From Pleurocapsa sp. PCC 7327 (GTDB lineage Bacteria > Cyanobacteriota > Cyanobacteriia > Cyanobacteriales > Microcystaceae), in the NCBI RefSeq assembly GCF_000317025.1, contig NC_019689.1, positions 2,829,501 to 2,893,500 of the forward strand: a stretch of DNA of 64,000 bases, written 5' to 3'. The notes below the pieces were generated by a model that made no database searches, had not been told where the DNA came from, and saw only the letters and a program-made list of their open reading frames with translations. The position numbers and the translations under genes are program-made. Positions 54,739-63,819 of this stretch are shown here, piece after piece. Each line of letters opens with the position of its first letter. Position 1 is the first letter of the stretch.

Positions 54739-55326
54739 TTATGATAGGATTTCCCGTGCGACAGCGACATAGCTAGACCAACCCACTTGCGATCGCGGAT
54801 CGGGATAGTCTTTAATAATAACTCCTCTCTCAGGCGCTCTTTCAAAGGCAACGAGATGAGGAATATCGGTCTTAAACGCGGGTAGGTGATGTTCTTTAAT
54901 AAATTCTCTGGCTTCGCGTCCGCTTTTGGTGCGAGAGTCTACCTGGGTTAGAAGCACCTTAAAATTGGCCTGTAGAGATTCTAATACCTCGACGGTTTTG
55001 ACCGTGGTATCTAAATCTAAATGATTGGGAGTCGTGGGAATAATTAGCAAATCGCTTGCCGATGCCAAGTCTTTTAGGTCTTCAATTTCCGGTCTGGCTT
55101 GCGTATCGATGACGATGTGAGTATATTTTTTGACTAAGCTGGTAGAACCTGCTTGAGAAGCGACGTAGAAGGGCAATTTATCTTCTTTTGACCAAACTAA
55201 CGCCGAACGGTTGCGATCGGCATCGATTAATAGAGTCGGAGCTTTTTGCTGAAAGTAGGCAGCTAAATGTATAGCAGTTGTTGTTTTGCCCACCCCACCT
55301 TTGAGGGCAGTAATTGCGATAATCAT
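54739..55326 (-). CDS. ParA-family ATPase, orphan
   Basis: 195 residues. Deviant Walker A KGGVGKTT (9-16), an LLIDADRN block (32-39) and a hydrophobic strand HIVIDTQARPE. No linked parB or parS site is in the window, and the length matches short ParA/MinD-like proteins (McdA or plasmid type) rather than chromosomal Soj. It may position a cellular cargo such as carboxysomes or be a plasmid relic. It lies 55 bases downstream of bciB on the same strand. Confidence 0.85.
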   Translation of the reverse strand: MIIAITALKGGVGKTTTAIHLAAYFQQKAPTLLIDADRNRSALVWSKEDKLPFYVASQAGSTSLVKKYTHIVIDTQARPEIEDLKDLASASDLLIIPTTPNHLDLDTTVKTVEVLESLQANFKVLLTQVDSRTKSGREAREFIKEHHLPAFKTDIPHLVAFERAPERGVIIKDYPDPRSQVGWSSYVAVAREILS

Positions 55327-55381
55327 GGCAAGAAAGTGAGAAGTTAGAAGATAGAAGTCGAAATTAGTAATGCTCTAAAAT

Positions 55382-56575
55382 TTACTCAGGTAACTTATAC
55401 TGTCCGACAATGCGCTTGGCAAATTCTGGTAGGTGAGACTCTAATTTTTCTGGATAGTTCCGCTTTACATACAGATAATTCCGAGTGAAATGGGAATCGA
55501 TGGAAAAGCGGGCATATTCTAATCCTTTGGGACCTATTTTTTCGATAACAACTCCCATTAATTTTGCCGCCCACATCGGCAGCGTTACTCCTTTATCATA
55601 AGCGGGAATGCTCTGTTGTACTGCCTGTTTTCTATCTCCTTTTGACATGACGGGTTGGGTATCGAGTTGCTCTCTCGCTAACTCCAACATTTCCCGTCCT
55701 TTTTCATTGCGCACGACAATCCATTGCCAGCCAAAAGGTGCGCCCATATAGCCTACAACTAAGTCGGCTAACGAGTTGACATAATCAAAGCAACTCATGC
55801 AAGAAGGGGCAAAAACGTCTTTCAATTGATTGGTTTTGAGTCCAAAAAAAGGCACTTTTTCGATCGAGCCATCTTCGTGTTTAAAATGCACTTTAAAGTC
55901 TTGCATAAATTCGTAATGCACGACGGTATCGGGAGATTTACTCGTCGTATCGAGAAATTTTTGCAAGCCAGCACGGGTTACGTTATCGACGCAGGGCGTT
56001 CCCAACACGTAGAGTTTTTCTAGCCCCAATTCTTTTTCAACCGTCCGCAATGCTTGAATTTGGCAACCGACCCCGATGACTAGCAACCGCTTCATGCCCG
56101 ATTTTTCTATTTCTTCGAGGACGGAAAGATTGGGGGAAAGGGTTGGTTTATTAACTTTGGCAGCAAGAACTTCTTCTGGAGTTTTGGCGAGGACTGGCTT
56201 GGGTTGAAAGCGGTCTTCTGTGGTATTTTGAATGCAGACTACCCCTTCTACGATGCCGCGATTTAGCATTTCGCAGGCGATGGTACTGACAATCCCCGTC
56301 CATTGCGCTCCTTCGATGGGTTGCTTTTTCCTGGCTGCCATCATGTCTTGATGCACGCCGAAGTACCAGTCGTCTTGGTTATCTAAATTGCGGCTGCGTC
56401 CGTGGGCTTCCGCTTCGAGTTCGGCGATTTGTTGGTTGAGAAAAGCGCAGGCTTCTTTAACGTAATGAATGTAGTAGGTATCGCACAGTCCGCATTCGCT
56501 ACAGAGTTCCTTAGCGGGGCGGCGACTGTTGGGTTTGAGCGCTCTGGCTTTTTTGTGAGGTGCAACCGAGGTCAT
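55382..56575 (-). CDS. bciB: Ferredoxin-dependent divinyl chlorophyllide reductase
   Basis: 397 residues of the coenzyme F420 hydrogenase beta-subunit family. N-terminal Cys cluster CSECGLC (25-31) with further cysteines in VIGVGCQIQALRT, GTPCVDN and APSCMSCFDYVN. It matches cyanobacterial Slr1923, which reduces the 8-vinyl group of divinyl (proto)chlorophyllide to monovinyl, using ferredoxin and carrying [4Fe-4S] and flavin. Other blocks: RSRNLDNQDDWYFGVHQDMM and QWTGIVSTIACEML. Essential for normal chlorophyll a in strains lacking BciA. Confidence 0.93.
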   Translation of the reverse strand: MTSVAPHKKARALKPNSRRPAKELCSECGLCDTYYIHYVKEACAFLNQQIAELEAEAHGRSRNLDNQDDWYFGVHQDMMAARKKQPIEGAQWTGIVSTIACEMLNRGIVEGVVCIQNTTEDRFQPKPVLAKTPEEVLAAKVNKPTLSPNLSVLEEIEKSGMKRLLVIGVGCQIQALRTVEKELGLEKLYVLGTPCVDNVTRAGLQKFLDTTSKSPDTVVHYEFMQDFKVHFKHEDGSIEKVPFFGLKTNQLKDVFAPSCMSCFDYVNSLADLVVGYMGAPFGWQWIVVRNEKGREMLELAREQLDTQPVMSKGDRKQAVQQSIPAYDKGVTLPMWAAKLMGVVIEKIGPKGLEYARFSIDSHFTRNYLYVKRNYPEKLESHLPEFAKRIVGQYKLPE

Positions 56576-56774
56576 CTATATAGGGTTTGTTAACGAATTT
56601 TATCTAACAATTTTTCAGATTAAAGCAGAATCGAGACACAAAGCTAAGGAGTTTAAAGGAATGTAACGAGGTTGTATTAGTTATGAAGAAAGCCAATATC
56701 TCCAACAGCGCAAAGCTTCAGCTTGTAGGATATATTCTAGAGGGAATTAAATAGCGATCGCATTTTCAAAGATT

Positions 56775-57230
56775 ATGGCAGAAGAAACCACCCCCACTCC
56801 AGAAACCAAAAAGCCTGCTGCCGCAGCAAAACCCGCAGCAGCGAAAAAGCCGAAAGAACCCGCCATTGAGGATAAGCCTTTTACCGAATTTATGGAGCGG
56901 CACTTCGTTCCTGCTCTCAAAGAAACTTTGGCTAAGCTAGGACTTGAGGATGTGGAGCTAAAGTTTGCCAGGGAACCGCTGCCTATAGCGGGAGTAAACG
57001 AGCAGTGCTGGCAAGTCATCGGCAAATGGCAAAACGGAAAGCGTCAGTTTAATCTTTACTTTCTAGACGAAGATATCAACGGCAAAAAAGCCTTTTCTTG
57101 TAGCACCAATGGCGTTCGCCCCAGCATCATTGAGTCGTTTATGATAGACGAGCGCAAAGTGACTTTAGATTTATTGCTCATGTACACATTGCAGCGCCTT
57201 AACGGTCAAAAGTGGCTTACTAGAAATTAA
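56775..57230 (+). CDS. DUF2996 family protein
   Basis: 151 residues. N-terminal ~35 residues are Ala/Lys/Pro-rich (AAAKPAAAKKPKEPA). The core (about 35-151) includes PFTEFMERHFVPALKETLAK, REPLPIAGVNEQCWQVIGKW, RQFNLYFLDEDINGKKAF and TLDLLLMYTLQRLNGQKWL, matching DUF2996, a cyanobacterial/plant family with links to photosynthesis through plastid homologues (LPA3-like). Function otherwise unknown. Divergent from bciB, suggesting shared regulation of photosynthetic genes. Confidence 0.85.
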   Translation: MAEETTPTPETKKPAAAAKPAAAKKPKEPAIEDKPFTEFMERHFVPALKETLAKLGLEDVELKFAREPLPIAGVNEQCWQVIGKWQNGKRQFNLYFLDEDINGKKAFSCSTNGVRPSIIESFMIDERKVTLDLLLMYTLQRLNGQKWLTRN

Positions 57231-57800
57231 GACAGAAGATAGACACGGCAATTTTAACCGACTACGAAGTCTGCAATTGGTAGGGGTATGGCAAAGCCAT
57301 GGCCTCGCCCCAACCCCTCTCCCAGAGCGGGAGAGGGGCTTTCAACTCAAAACTTTGGACTGAAGTCCCTTCGCCCCTTGTGGGAGAAGGGATTTAGGGA
57401 TGAGGGGACAAAGATTTGTCAGTCAACCAGGAAAATATCTCTATCCTTTTTTCTATTTTGAACCAAGCTCGAACTTAAATTAACTTAAATTAAATTTTTA
57501 AACCTTTTTATTTTCTTCGCGATCGCTCGTTCAAAAAATTTACTAAAAAACATATTTATTGCTGAAGCAGGTTCGGGGAAAATGTACTCATCGGACATTA
57601 AAACTAAGACGCGATAGCAATCCTGCTTGGTTTATAGCTATCTCCCAATCCTTTCCTTTTCCTTAAAATTTTTACTTGGATAAAAGATTCAATCTAGACT
57701 TGAATTGATAGAAAAAGCAAAAAAGTATTTCAAGACTGTAATCGAACCTTGCCAATTTTTAAGAAGACCTAAAAGTCAAGCTTTTTTAACAAATTAATTA
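57231..57800. other. Repeat-rich gap upstream of pckA remnant
   Basis: Contains the palindrome CCCCTCTCCC/GGGAGAGGGG (57314-57323 and 57329-57338) and a second related block CCCTTCGCCCCTTGTGGGAGAAGGG (about 57370-57394), typical of dispersed repeats in cyanobacterial and other genomes; the first could also end DUF2996 transcription. The rest is AT-rich without a gene. No coding sequence matching the missing N-terminus of PEP carboxykinase is found here. Confidence 0.65.
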
Positions 57801-58583
57801 ATGAAGAAGTCCATCTTTTCCATGCTTAACTACCTCATGACCAAGCGGAATATATTGCCAATGCACCGCGCGGCTAATAGCGACCAGCAAGGTCGCTCCG
57901 CTCTATTTTTTGGTCTGTCTGGGACGGGAAAAACCACTCTGTCTGCCGACCCTAATTGTAGCTTGATTGGCGATGACGAACATGGTTGGTCGGAAGACGG
58001 GATCTTTAACTTTGAAGGGGGTTGTTATGCCAAAACCATTCGCCTGAGCGCCGAAAACGAACCCCAAATTTGGTCGGCGCTTCGTTTTGGAGCGCTGCTA
58101 GAAAATGTTATTCTAGACCCAGAGACTTGCATTCCCGAATACGACGACGATCGCCTGACAGAAAATACTCGCGCTGCCTATCCATTATTCCCAACTGTTC
58201 GCGATCGAGGAGCAGCGACCATCCCAAAACCGTTATCTTCCTGACCGCCGATGCTTTTGGCGTTCTGCCTCTCATTGCCAAACTCGCCAAAGCGCAGGCG
58301 ATGTATCATTTCCTCTCTGGTTACACGAGCAAGCTAGCGGGAACAGAGCGAGGCATTAGCGAACCCCAAGTCACTTTCTCCGCGTGTTTTGGTCAGTGTT
58401 TTTTCCCTCCCAGAAACCGTACCGGAAGTACCCAGTAAAATTCTCAATCCTAAAAATACTTGGAACGATCCAGAAGCTTACGAGCAACAAGCGCGAGAAT
58501 TAGCTAAAAGGTTTGTCGAGAATTTCCAAAAGTTTACTACCGCAAGTCCAGAAATTGTCCAAGCAAGTCCGAAGGTTCAATAA
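57801..58583 (+). pseudogene. pckA: Decayed ATP-dependent PEP carboxykinase
   Basis: Three in-order fragments match the PckA C-terminal half. Fragment 1 (57801-~58190): [17 protein letters not shown] (P-loop), [35 protein letters not shown] frameshift near 58190 moves to another frame with [35 protein letters not shown] and TFSACFGQ. A deletion of roughly 60-90 residues then returns to the first frame with [19 protein letters not shown] and a stop at 58581. The N-terminal third of the enzyme is absent. The real enzyme converts oxaloacetate to PEP with ATP. Only a non-functional remnant remains. Confidence 0.85.
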
Positions 58584-58666
58584 ATGCAGTGAGGCGGTTC
58601 GCGAACCGTCCTTCCTGGGAGCGCAAAGCTTGGCACCCATAAAAAAGGCAAAAGGGATTAACAACG

Positions 58667-59215
58667 ATGCAAACCGTTACGACCGAACAAAAAGTTAAGG
58701 AATCGCCAAGTGAAAAAAAAGCCAATCCTAAGAGCGATAAACAGGCAGACAAACGTTTAAAAGCGCTAGACATCACCATGAAGCGCCACCATTATCGCCA
58801 GGATTCCTTAATTGAAGTGTTGCATAAGGCGCAGGAATCCTTTGGCTACCTAGAACCAGAGGTGCTGGAGTACGTGGCGCGACAGTTGAAATTGCCGTTG
58901 AGTCGCGTTTATGGCGTGGCAACCTTTTACCATCTCTTTTCGCTCAAACCCAGCGGCGCTCATAGCTGCGTCGTCTGCCTGGGAACGGCTTGCTACGTCA
59001 AAGGGAGCGGCAAGATCGTGGCAGCACTGGAGAAAGAACTCGGCATTAGCATTGGCGAGACCACGCCAGACGGGGAAGTCTCTCTGATGGCAGCGCGCTG
59101 TATTGGGGCATGCGGCATCGCCCCAGCAGTCGTGTTTGATGGCGCTGTTGCCGGGAAACAAGAGCCAGAGATGGTACTCGACAAAATCAAAGCTTGGCAG
59201 TCTAAAGCTTCTTAA
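58667..59215 (+). CDS. hoxE: Bidirectional hydrogenase diaphorase subunit HoxE
   Basis: 182 residues, thioredoxin-fold NuoE homologue with a [2Fe-2S] site: Cys104 and Cys109 (CLGTACY), Cys145 and Cys149 (RCIGACG). N-terminal ~30 residues are charged and unconserved. Blocks SLIEVLHKAQESFGYLEPEV and YGVATFYHLF are typical. Forms the electron-transfer end of the cyanobacterial NiFe hydrogenase (HoxEFUYH), linking NAD(P)H or ferredoxin to hydrogen. First gene of the operon; hoxF follows after 48 bases. The pckA remnant lies 83 bases upstream. Confidence 0.95.
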   Translation: MQTVTTEQKVKESPSEKKANPKSDKQADKRLKALDITMKRHHYRQDSLIEVLHKAQESFGYLEPEVLEYVARQLKLPLSRVYGVATFYHLFSLKPSGAHSCVVCLGTACYVKGSGKIVAALEKELGISIGETTPDGEVSLMAARCIGACGIAPAVVFDGAVAGKQEPEMVLDKIKAWQSKAS

Positions 59216-59263
59216 ATTCTTGCGATCGCAACTGTCTGGCGCTATCACAGGAGAACATTAATT

Positions 59264-60883
59264 ATGGATTTGAGCGAACTATTAGAAGTGGCCAAAGCAG
59301 AACGGGAAAGACAAAAAAGCATTCGAGTACATTGCTGTACTTCGACGGGTTGTCAAGCCGCCAATTCCCTGGCAGTGAAGCGGAATCTAGAAAATGCGGT
59401 AGAAGAAACGGGGTTGAGCGCTCGCGTTGAAGTCGTCGGTGTAGGCTGTATGGGATTTTGCGGGCGTGGACCTTTGGTGCAAATCGATCCAGAAGACACC
59501 CTCTACGAAGAAGTCATCCCAGAAGATGCACCTAGCATCGTTGCCGCTCTCAACGGAGGAGAGGCACAAGCAGTTAAAGGCGACTCCCAACATCCCTTTT
59601 TTGCCCGCCAAATGCGGATCGTCAGGAAACATAGCGGCAAGATCGATCCCGAACGCATCGAAGAATATATCGCGGTTGGAGGCTATCAATCTCTCTACAA
59701 AGCACTCTACGAAATGTCCCCCCCTCAAGTGGTAGAAGAAATTAGTAAAAGCGGGCTGCGAGGGCGCGGCGGCGGCGGCTATCCCACGGGCTTAAAGTGG
59801 GCAACCGTGGCAAAAATGCCTGGAGAGCAAAAATATGTCATCTGCAACGGAGATGAAGGCGATCCCGGTGCTTTTATGGATCGCAGCGTCTTGGAAAGCG
59901 ATCCCCACTTGGTATTAGAGGGAATGGCGATCGCGGGATATGCCGTCGGTGCTAACCATGGCTTTATCTACGTTCGCGCCGAATATCCCCTCGCCATCCA
60001 AAGACTGCAAAAAGCCATCCAGCAAGCTAGGAAATACGGAATTCTCGGCAGTCAAGTCTTCGATTCCCCCTTTGATTTCAAGATCGACATCCGCATCGGG
60101 GCGGGCGCGTTTGTCTGCGGCGAAGAAACTGCCCTGATCCAGTCAGTTGAGGGCAAACGAGGCAACCCAGTCCCCCGTCCGCCCTATCCCGCCGAATCCG
60201 GTTTGTGGGGCTGTCCTACTCTCATCAATAACGTTGAAACCTTCGCTAACATTAGCGCCATCATCCGAGAAGGGGCAGACTGGTATGCCAGCATCGGCAC
60301 CGAAAAAAGCAAAGGCACCAAAATCTTTGCTCTCACCGGGAAAATTCGCAACAACGGTCTGATCGAAGTGCCGATGGGGATTACCCTGCGGGAAATCGTC
60401 GAAGACATGGGCGGCGGTGTTCCCGATGGCGAAGTCAAAGCCGTACAAACGGGCGGTCCCTCTGGCGGCTGCATTCCCGCTTCCTTACTCGATACGCCTG
60501 TAGACTACGACTCCCTAACCAAAGTCGGTTCGATGATGGGATCTGGCGGGATGGTGGTCATGGATAAAAGCACCAGCATGGTAGAAGTCGCCCAATTTTA
60601 TATGGAATTCTGTCGCGGGGAAACCTGCGGCAAGTGCGTCCCCTGTCGCACGGGAACGGTACAACTCTATGGTCTGTTGACCAAGATATTGAAGAGAGAG
60701 GCAACCATGGCAGATTTGGAAAAACTAGAAGCCCTCTGTTACATGGTCAGGGATACCAGTCTGTGCGGTTTGGGAATCAGTGCCCCCAATCCAGTCTTGA
60801 GTACGCTGCGCTATTTCAAGGAAGAGTATTTAGATTTGATTGGGCAAGAAAGTCCAAACGGGAGAATATTAGTGAGTCATTAG
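59264..60883 (+). CDS. hoxF: Bidirectional hydrogenase diaphorase subunit HoxF
   Basis: 539 residues, NuoF homologue. N-terminal [2Fe-2S] thioredoxin-like domain with Cys25, 30, 62 and 66; NADH/FMN-binding [16 protein letters not shown] (165-180) and [15 protein letters not shown]-terminal [4Fe-4S] site CGKCVPC (455-461) with TSLCGLG near 500. Oxidises NAD(P)H and feeds the HoxU iron-sulfur chain. Second gene of the hox operon. Confidence 0.96.
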   Translation: MDLSELLEVAKAERERQKSIRVHCCTSTGCQAANSLAVKRNLENAVEETGLSARVEVVGVGCMGFCGRGPLVQIDPEDTLYEEVIPEDAPSIVAALNGGEAQAVKGDSQHPFFARQMRIVRKHSGKIDPERIEEYIAVGGYQSLYKALYEMSPPQVVEEISKSGLRGRGGGGYPTGLKWATVAKMPGEQKYVICNGDEGDPGAFMDRSVLESDPHLVLEGMAIAGYAVGANHGFIYVRAEYPLAIQRLQKAIQQARKYGILGSQVFDSPFDFKIDIRIGAGAFVCGEETALIQSVEGKRGNPVPRPPYPAESGLWGCPTLINNVETFANISAIIREGADWYASIGTEKSKGTKIFALTGKIRNNGLIEVPMGITLREIVEDMGGGVPDGEVKAVQTGGPSGGCIPASLLDTPVDYDSLTKVGSMMGSGGMVVMDKSTSMVEVAQFYMEFCRGETCGKCVPCRTGTVQLYGLLTKILKREATMADLEKLEALCYMVRDTSLCGLGISAPNPVLSTLRYFKEEYLDLIGQESPNGRILVSH

Positions 60884-60921
60884 TTCTTGATAAGCAGAGC
60901 CACCAATTTAAATATCAATTG

Positions 60922-60965
60922 TAGTGCGAGCATCTTGCTCGCGCGAGCGAGACGATCGCACTACC
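60922..60965. repeat. Nested palindrome between hoxF and the membrane-protein gene
   Basis: GTAGTGCGA (60922-60930) and TCGCACTAC (60957-60965) flank an inner palindrome GCTCGCGCGAGC (60938-60949). This is a common GTAGTGCGAGCATCTTGCTCGC type of dispersed repeat. In the transcript it could form a stable hairpin that protects or separates hoxEF from downstream mRNA. Confidence 0.75.
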
Positions 60966-60993
60966 TACCTCTGTTATCGGAAGAAGATTAGAA

Positions 60994-61401
60994 ATGGAAG
61001 CGATTAATTACCCGCTGGCTTTAGGGTTATGGATAGGAATGCTTGCTATCGCTGTTACTAACGGCTATCTAGGTGATATTTATATTGCCCCTCGCTGGGG
61101 CGATTATAGAACTCATGTCTATAAAACGCTATCTTTTTTACCTGTTATTTTTCTTTTTGCTTGGCTATATGCTGGGCAAACTAGAGGCGATCTTTGGTTG
61201 GCTAACGCCCTATTTTTAGGTTGTTTTTGGGTAAGTTTGACCATCTTATTTGAATTCGTTTTCGGTCACTATGTCTTAAAAACTTCTTGGGAAATATTGC
61301 TGGCTGATTATCGAATTTGGCAGGGAAGATTATGGTTGTTGGTATTGATAAGTGAAGCGATCGCACCTATAACAATAGCATGGTTGCTCAATCGTTTATA
61401 A
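60994..61401 (+). CDS. Unknown multi-spanning membrane protein in hox operon
   Basis: 135 residues with four hydrophobic segments (LALGLWIGMLAIAVTNG, TLSFLPVIFLFAWLYA, ALFLGCFWVSLTILFEFVF, LWLLVLISEAIAPITIAWLL). Few charged residues except DYRTHVYK and DYRIWQGR. I recognise no family. Located between hoxF and hoxU on the same strand with 110 and 198 bases of flanking gap; hydrogenase operons of other cyanobacteria also carry unrelated small genes here. It could anchor the diaphorase to a membrane, which is only an inference. Confidence 0.7.
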   Translation: MEAINYPLALGLWIGMLAIAVTNGYLGDIYIAPRWGDYRTHVYKTLSFLPVIFLFAWLYAGQTRGDLWLANALFLGCFWVSLTILFEFVFGHYVLKTSWEILLADYRIWQGRLWLLVLISEAIAPITIAWLLNRL

Positions 61402-61599
61402 GATAAGTAGAGTACCCACTGATACCCCGAAAACCACCAATCTTAAAACTTTAAAAAATAACGGATTAGCAACATGAATAGAGAGTTAAATTTAGAGTAG
61501 AAAACGAAAAGTTTTAGAGGCAAAGAAAGCGTAAGACCTAAGCTACGCAAATGAACGCAGAAATTTTTTTAGATAAAAATTAATCGTGAATTACTAATT

Positions 61600-62316
61600 A
61601 TGTCTGTCAAAACTTTAACCATTGACGATAAACCCGTCGCTATAGAAGATGGAGCTACCATTTTAGAAGCAGCAAAAGAGGCGGGCATTCCCATTCCTAC
61701 CCTTTGCCATTTAGACGGGGTTTCCGATGTGGGGGCTTGTCGGTTGTGTCTGGTAGAAATAGAAGGCACCAATAAACTCTTGCCATCTTGCGTTACTAAA
61801 GTAGCAGAAGAGATGGTAGTGCGTACCAATACCCCAAAATTGCAAGAATATCGGCGCATGGCAGTAGAATTGCTCTTTGCCGAAGGCAATCACGTTTGCT
61901 CTATTTGTATCGCTAATGGCAATTGCGAACTTCAGGACGTTGCTATTCAAGTGGGAATGGATCATACGCGTTTTCCCTATCGCTTTCCCAATCGCGGCGT
62001 TGACATCTCTCACCCGCAGTTTGGCATCGACCACAACCGTTGCATCCTCTGCACCCGCTGCGTTCGCGTCTGCGACGAAATCGAAGGGGCACATGTTTGG
62101 GATGTAGGACAACGCGGTGCGGCTGCTTACATTATTTCCGGGCTAAATCAGCCCTGGGGCGAGGTAAGCGCTTGTACCTCTTGCGGCAAGTGCGTCGATG
62201 CCTGTCCGACGGGGGCAATCTTTCGCAAAGGAACCACCACGGCAGAAAAAGAACGCGATCGCGCCAAACTCGAATTTCTGGTCAATGCCAGAGAAAAACA
62301 GCAGTGGATACGTTAA
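61600..62316 (+). CDS. hoxU: Bidirectional hydrogenase diaphorase subunit HoxU
   Basis: 238 residues, NuoG N-terminal homologue. Plant-type [2Fe-2S] CHLDGVSDVGACRLC, His-ligated [4Fe-4S] region NHVCSICIANGNCELQ, and two [4Fe-4S] motifs RCILCTRCVRVCDE and CTSCGKCVDACPTGA. Passes electrons between HoxF and HoxY. A stop at 62316 is followed after 10 bases by the FAD monooxygenase gene. Confidence 0.96.
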   Translation: MSVKTLTIDDKPVAIEDGATILEAAKEAGIPIPTLCHLDGVSDVGACRLCLVEIEGTNKLLPSCVTKVAEEMVVRTNTPKLQEYRRMAVELLFAEGNHVCSICIANGNCELQDVAIQVGMDHTRFPYRFPNRGVDISHPQFGIDHNRCILCTRCVRVCDEIEGAHVWDVGQRGAAAYIISGLNQPWGEVSACTSCGKCVDACPTGAIFRKGTTTAEKERDRAKLEFLVNAREKQQWIR

Positions 62317-62326
62317 AAAAAGTAGC

Positions 62327-63772
62327 ATGACTACCAACTTATATGATGTTTTGATTGTTGGTGCTGGCCCAGTAGGATTGGCAACCGCGATCGCCCTGTA
62401 TCGACATGGTATAAAAAATATACTGGTAATCGATCGCACGAGTGAGTTTCGGCGCGTTGGGCAAGGGGTCGATCTTTTGCCCAACGGCTTAAAAGCACTA
62501 AAATACATAGACGAGCTGGCTTATATGCGGGTTAAGGAGGCAGGGGGAAAGTTTCTTAACCCTCCCAGTCATAACAATCCCGACGATAAAGCTAGCGCGA
62601 TCGAACCGGAAAAACTCTCTCACAAAAGAGCATGGAATCACAAAAACTTACAAGGAAAAATTCTTCGCTCGATTCCTTTAGATTTTGAAACTTGGTTTAA
62701 TCGTTATGGTGAAGGACGAGTTTTCCTTACTTGGTTTGACTTACAAACTATTCTAAGAAATTTACTGCCCCAAGAAATTGTCCGAGCTAATCATCGTTGC
62801 GTTAATGTGACTCAAGACGGTACATGGACGCAAATATCTTGTGCTGGCGATCGCGCACCTGCCACTAATCCTTTCGCTCATTGGGAAATGCACAAATCGG
62901 AACCAATCGAGATTAATTCTACACAGAAATTTACTTTAGATTCGACTCAGAAGAATTTTCGAGCTAAGTTAGTGATAGGGGCGGATGGAATTAATTCTAC
63001 GATTCGGCAGGTACTTTATAATCATTCGGATTTAAGCCAATGGGCAAAACCTCAATATTCTGATTTTTCTGCCATTGGTTGTTTGCAAATTGACAACGTA
63101 CCCGATGAGATTATCCAAGAATTAGAGAGTAAGTATTTTCAAGGCGATCGCATAATCACGTTGTCCAACGCTCCGATTAATTCCGATTCTCAGTATTTAG
63201 AGCAACCGCGAATAATTTTAATTCGCCAACAAGAGAATACACTCGGTTATTTGCTTCATGCTCCTTTAAGCTTAGATTCATTACTTAATAAATCAGCAAA
63301 AGAAAAGATTGAGTTGGCAGTAAATGTTTTAGAAAAAGCTAATGTTCCGCCTATTTTTACTCGTTTAGTGAATTTATCAGTTCCTAAAAATTTATTTTCT
63401 CGCCCTTATTATATCCATCCGGCAAATATTTCCATTGATTCTAAACCTATTTGGAGTAGTGGGCGAATCGTTTTAGTAGGAGATGCGGCTCATGGAATGC
63501 CTCCTTTTGCCGCACAAGGAGTCAATCAAGGGTTTGAGGATGCAGCTTTAATCGCAACTGCGATCGCTAAAATTATTGATAATAAGGCTTTAGATGATGA
63601 AAAAACAATCTTTAATGAGTTTAGTAAATACGAGCAAATTCGCCGTCCTTTTATGATGAAAATTCAAGAGGCTACGATGAAAAATCACGTCTGGTCACAA
63701 CAACAATGGGAGGACTATAGCGAGATGGTTTATAGTCGCAAACTACAGCAATCAATCGGCAATTTAGCTTAA
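62327..63772 (+). CDS. FAD-dependent monooxygenase inserted in the hox operon
   Basis: 481 residues from the ATG at 62327. N-terminal Rossmann motif VLIVGAGPVGLATAIAL (8-24), the mid-chain KLVIGADGINSTIRQVL, and GD motif RIVLVGDAAHGMPPFAAQGV near 380. This is the class A flavin monooxygenase (UbiH/salicylate hydroxylase-like) family. Substrate unknown. A longer frame to 62198 overlaps hoxU and is an artefact. Position directly between hoxU and hoxY, 10 bases after the former and 47 before the latter, indicates cotranscription. Also could be an aromatic or carotenoid hydroxylase or epoxidase. Confidence 0.88.
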   Translation: MTTNLYDVLIVGAGPVGLATAIALYRHGIKNILVIDRTSEFRRVGQGVDLLPNGLKALKYIDELAYMRVKEAGGKFLNPPSHNNPDDKASAIEPEKLSHKRAWNHKNLQGKILRSIPLDFETWFNRYGEGRVFLTWFDLQTILRNLLPQEIVRANHRCVNVTQDGTWTQISCAGDRAPATNPFAHWEMHKSEPIEINSTQKFTLDSTQKNFRAKLVIGADGINSTIRQVLYNHSDLSQWAKPQYSDFSAIGCLQIDNVPDEIIQELESKYFQGDRIITLSNAPINSDSQYLEQPRIILIRQQENTLGYLLHAPLSLDSLLNKSAKEKIELAVNVLEKANVPPIFTRLVNLSVPKNLFSRPYYIHPANISIDSKPIWSSGRIVLVGDAAHGMPPFAAQGVNQGFEDAALIATAIAKIIDNKALDDEKTIFNEFSKYEQIRRPFMMKIQEATMKNHVWSQQQWEDYSEMVYSRKLQQSIGNLA

Positions 63773-63819
63773 GTTTTCTACAATTTTTCAAGACATTTTT
63801 GACTTAGCTATAAACTATT

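Noticed and set aside
62198-62326. N-terminal extension of the FAD monooxygenase
   Set aside because: Overlaps hoxU in another frame and gives a basic, unconserved leader; the ATG at 62327 begins the Rossmann fold.
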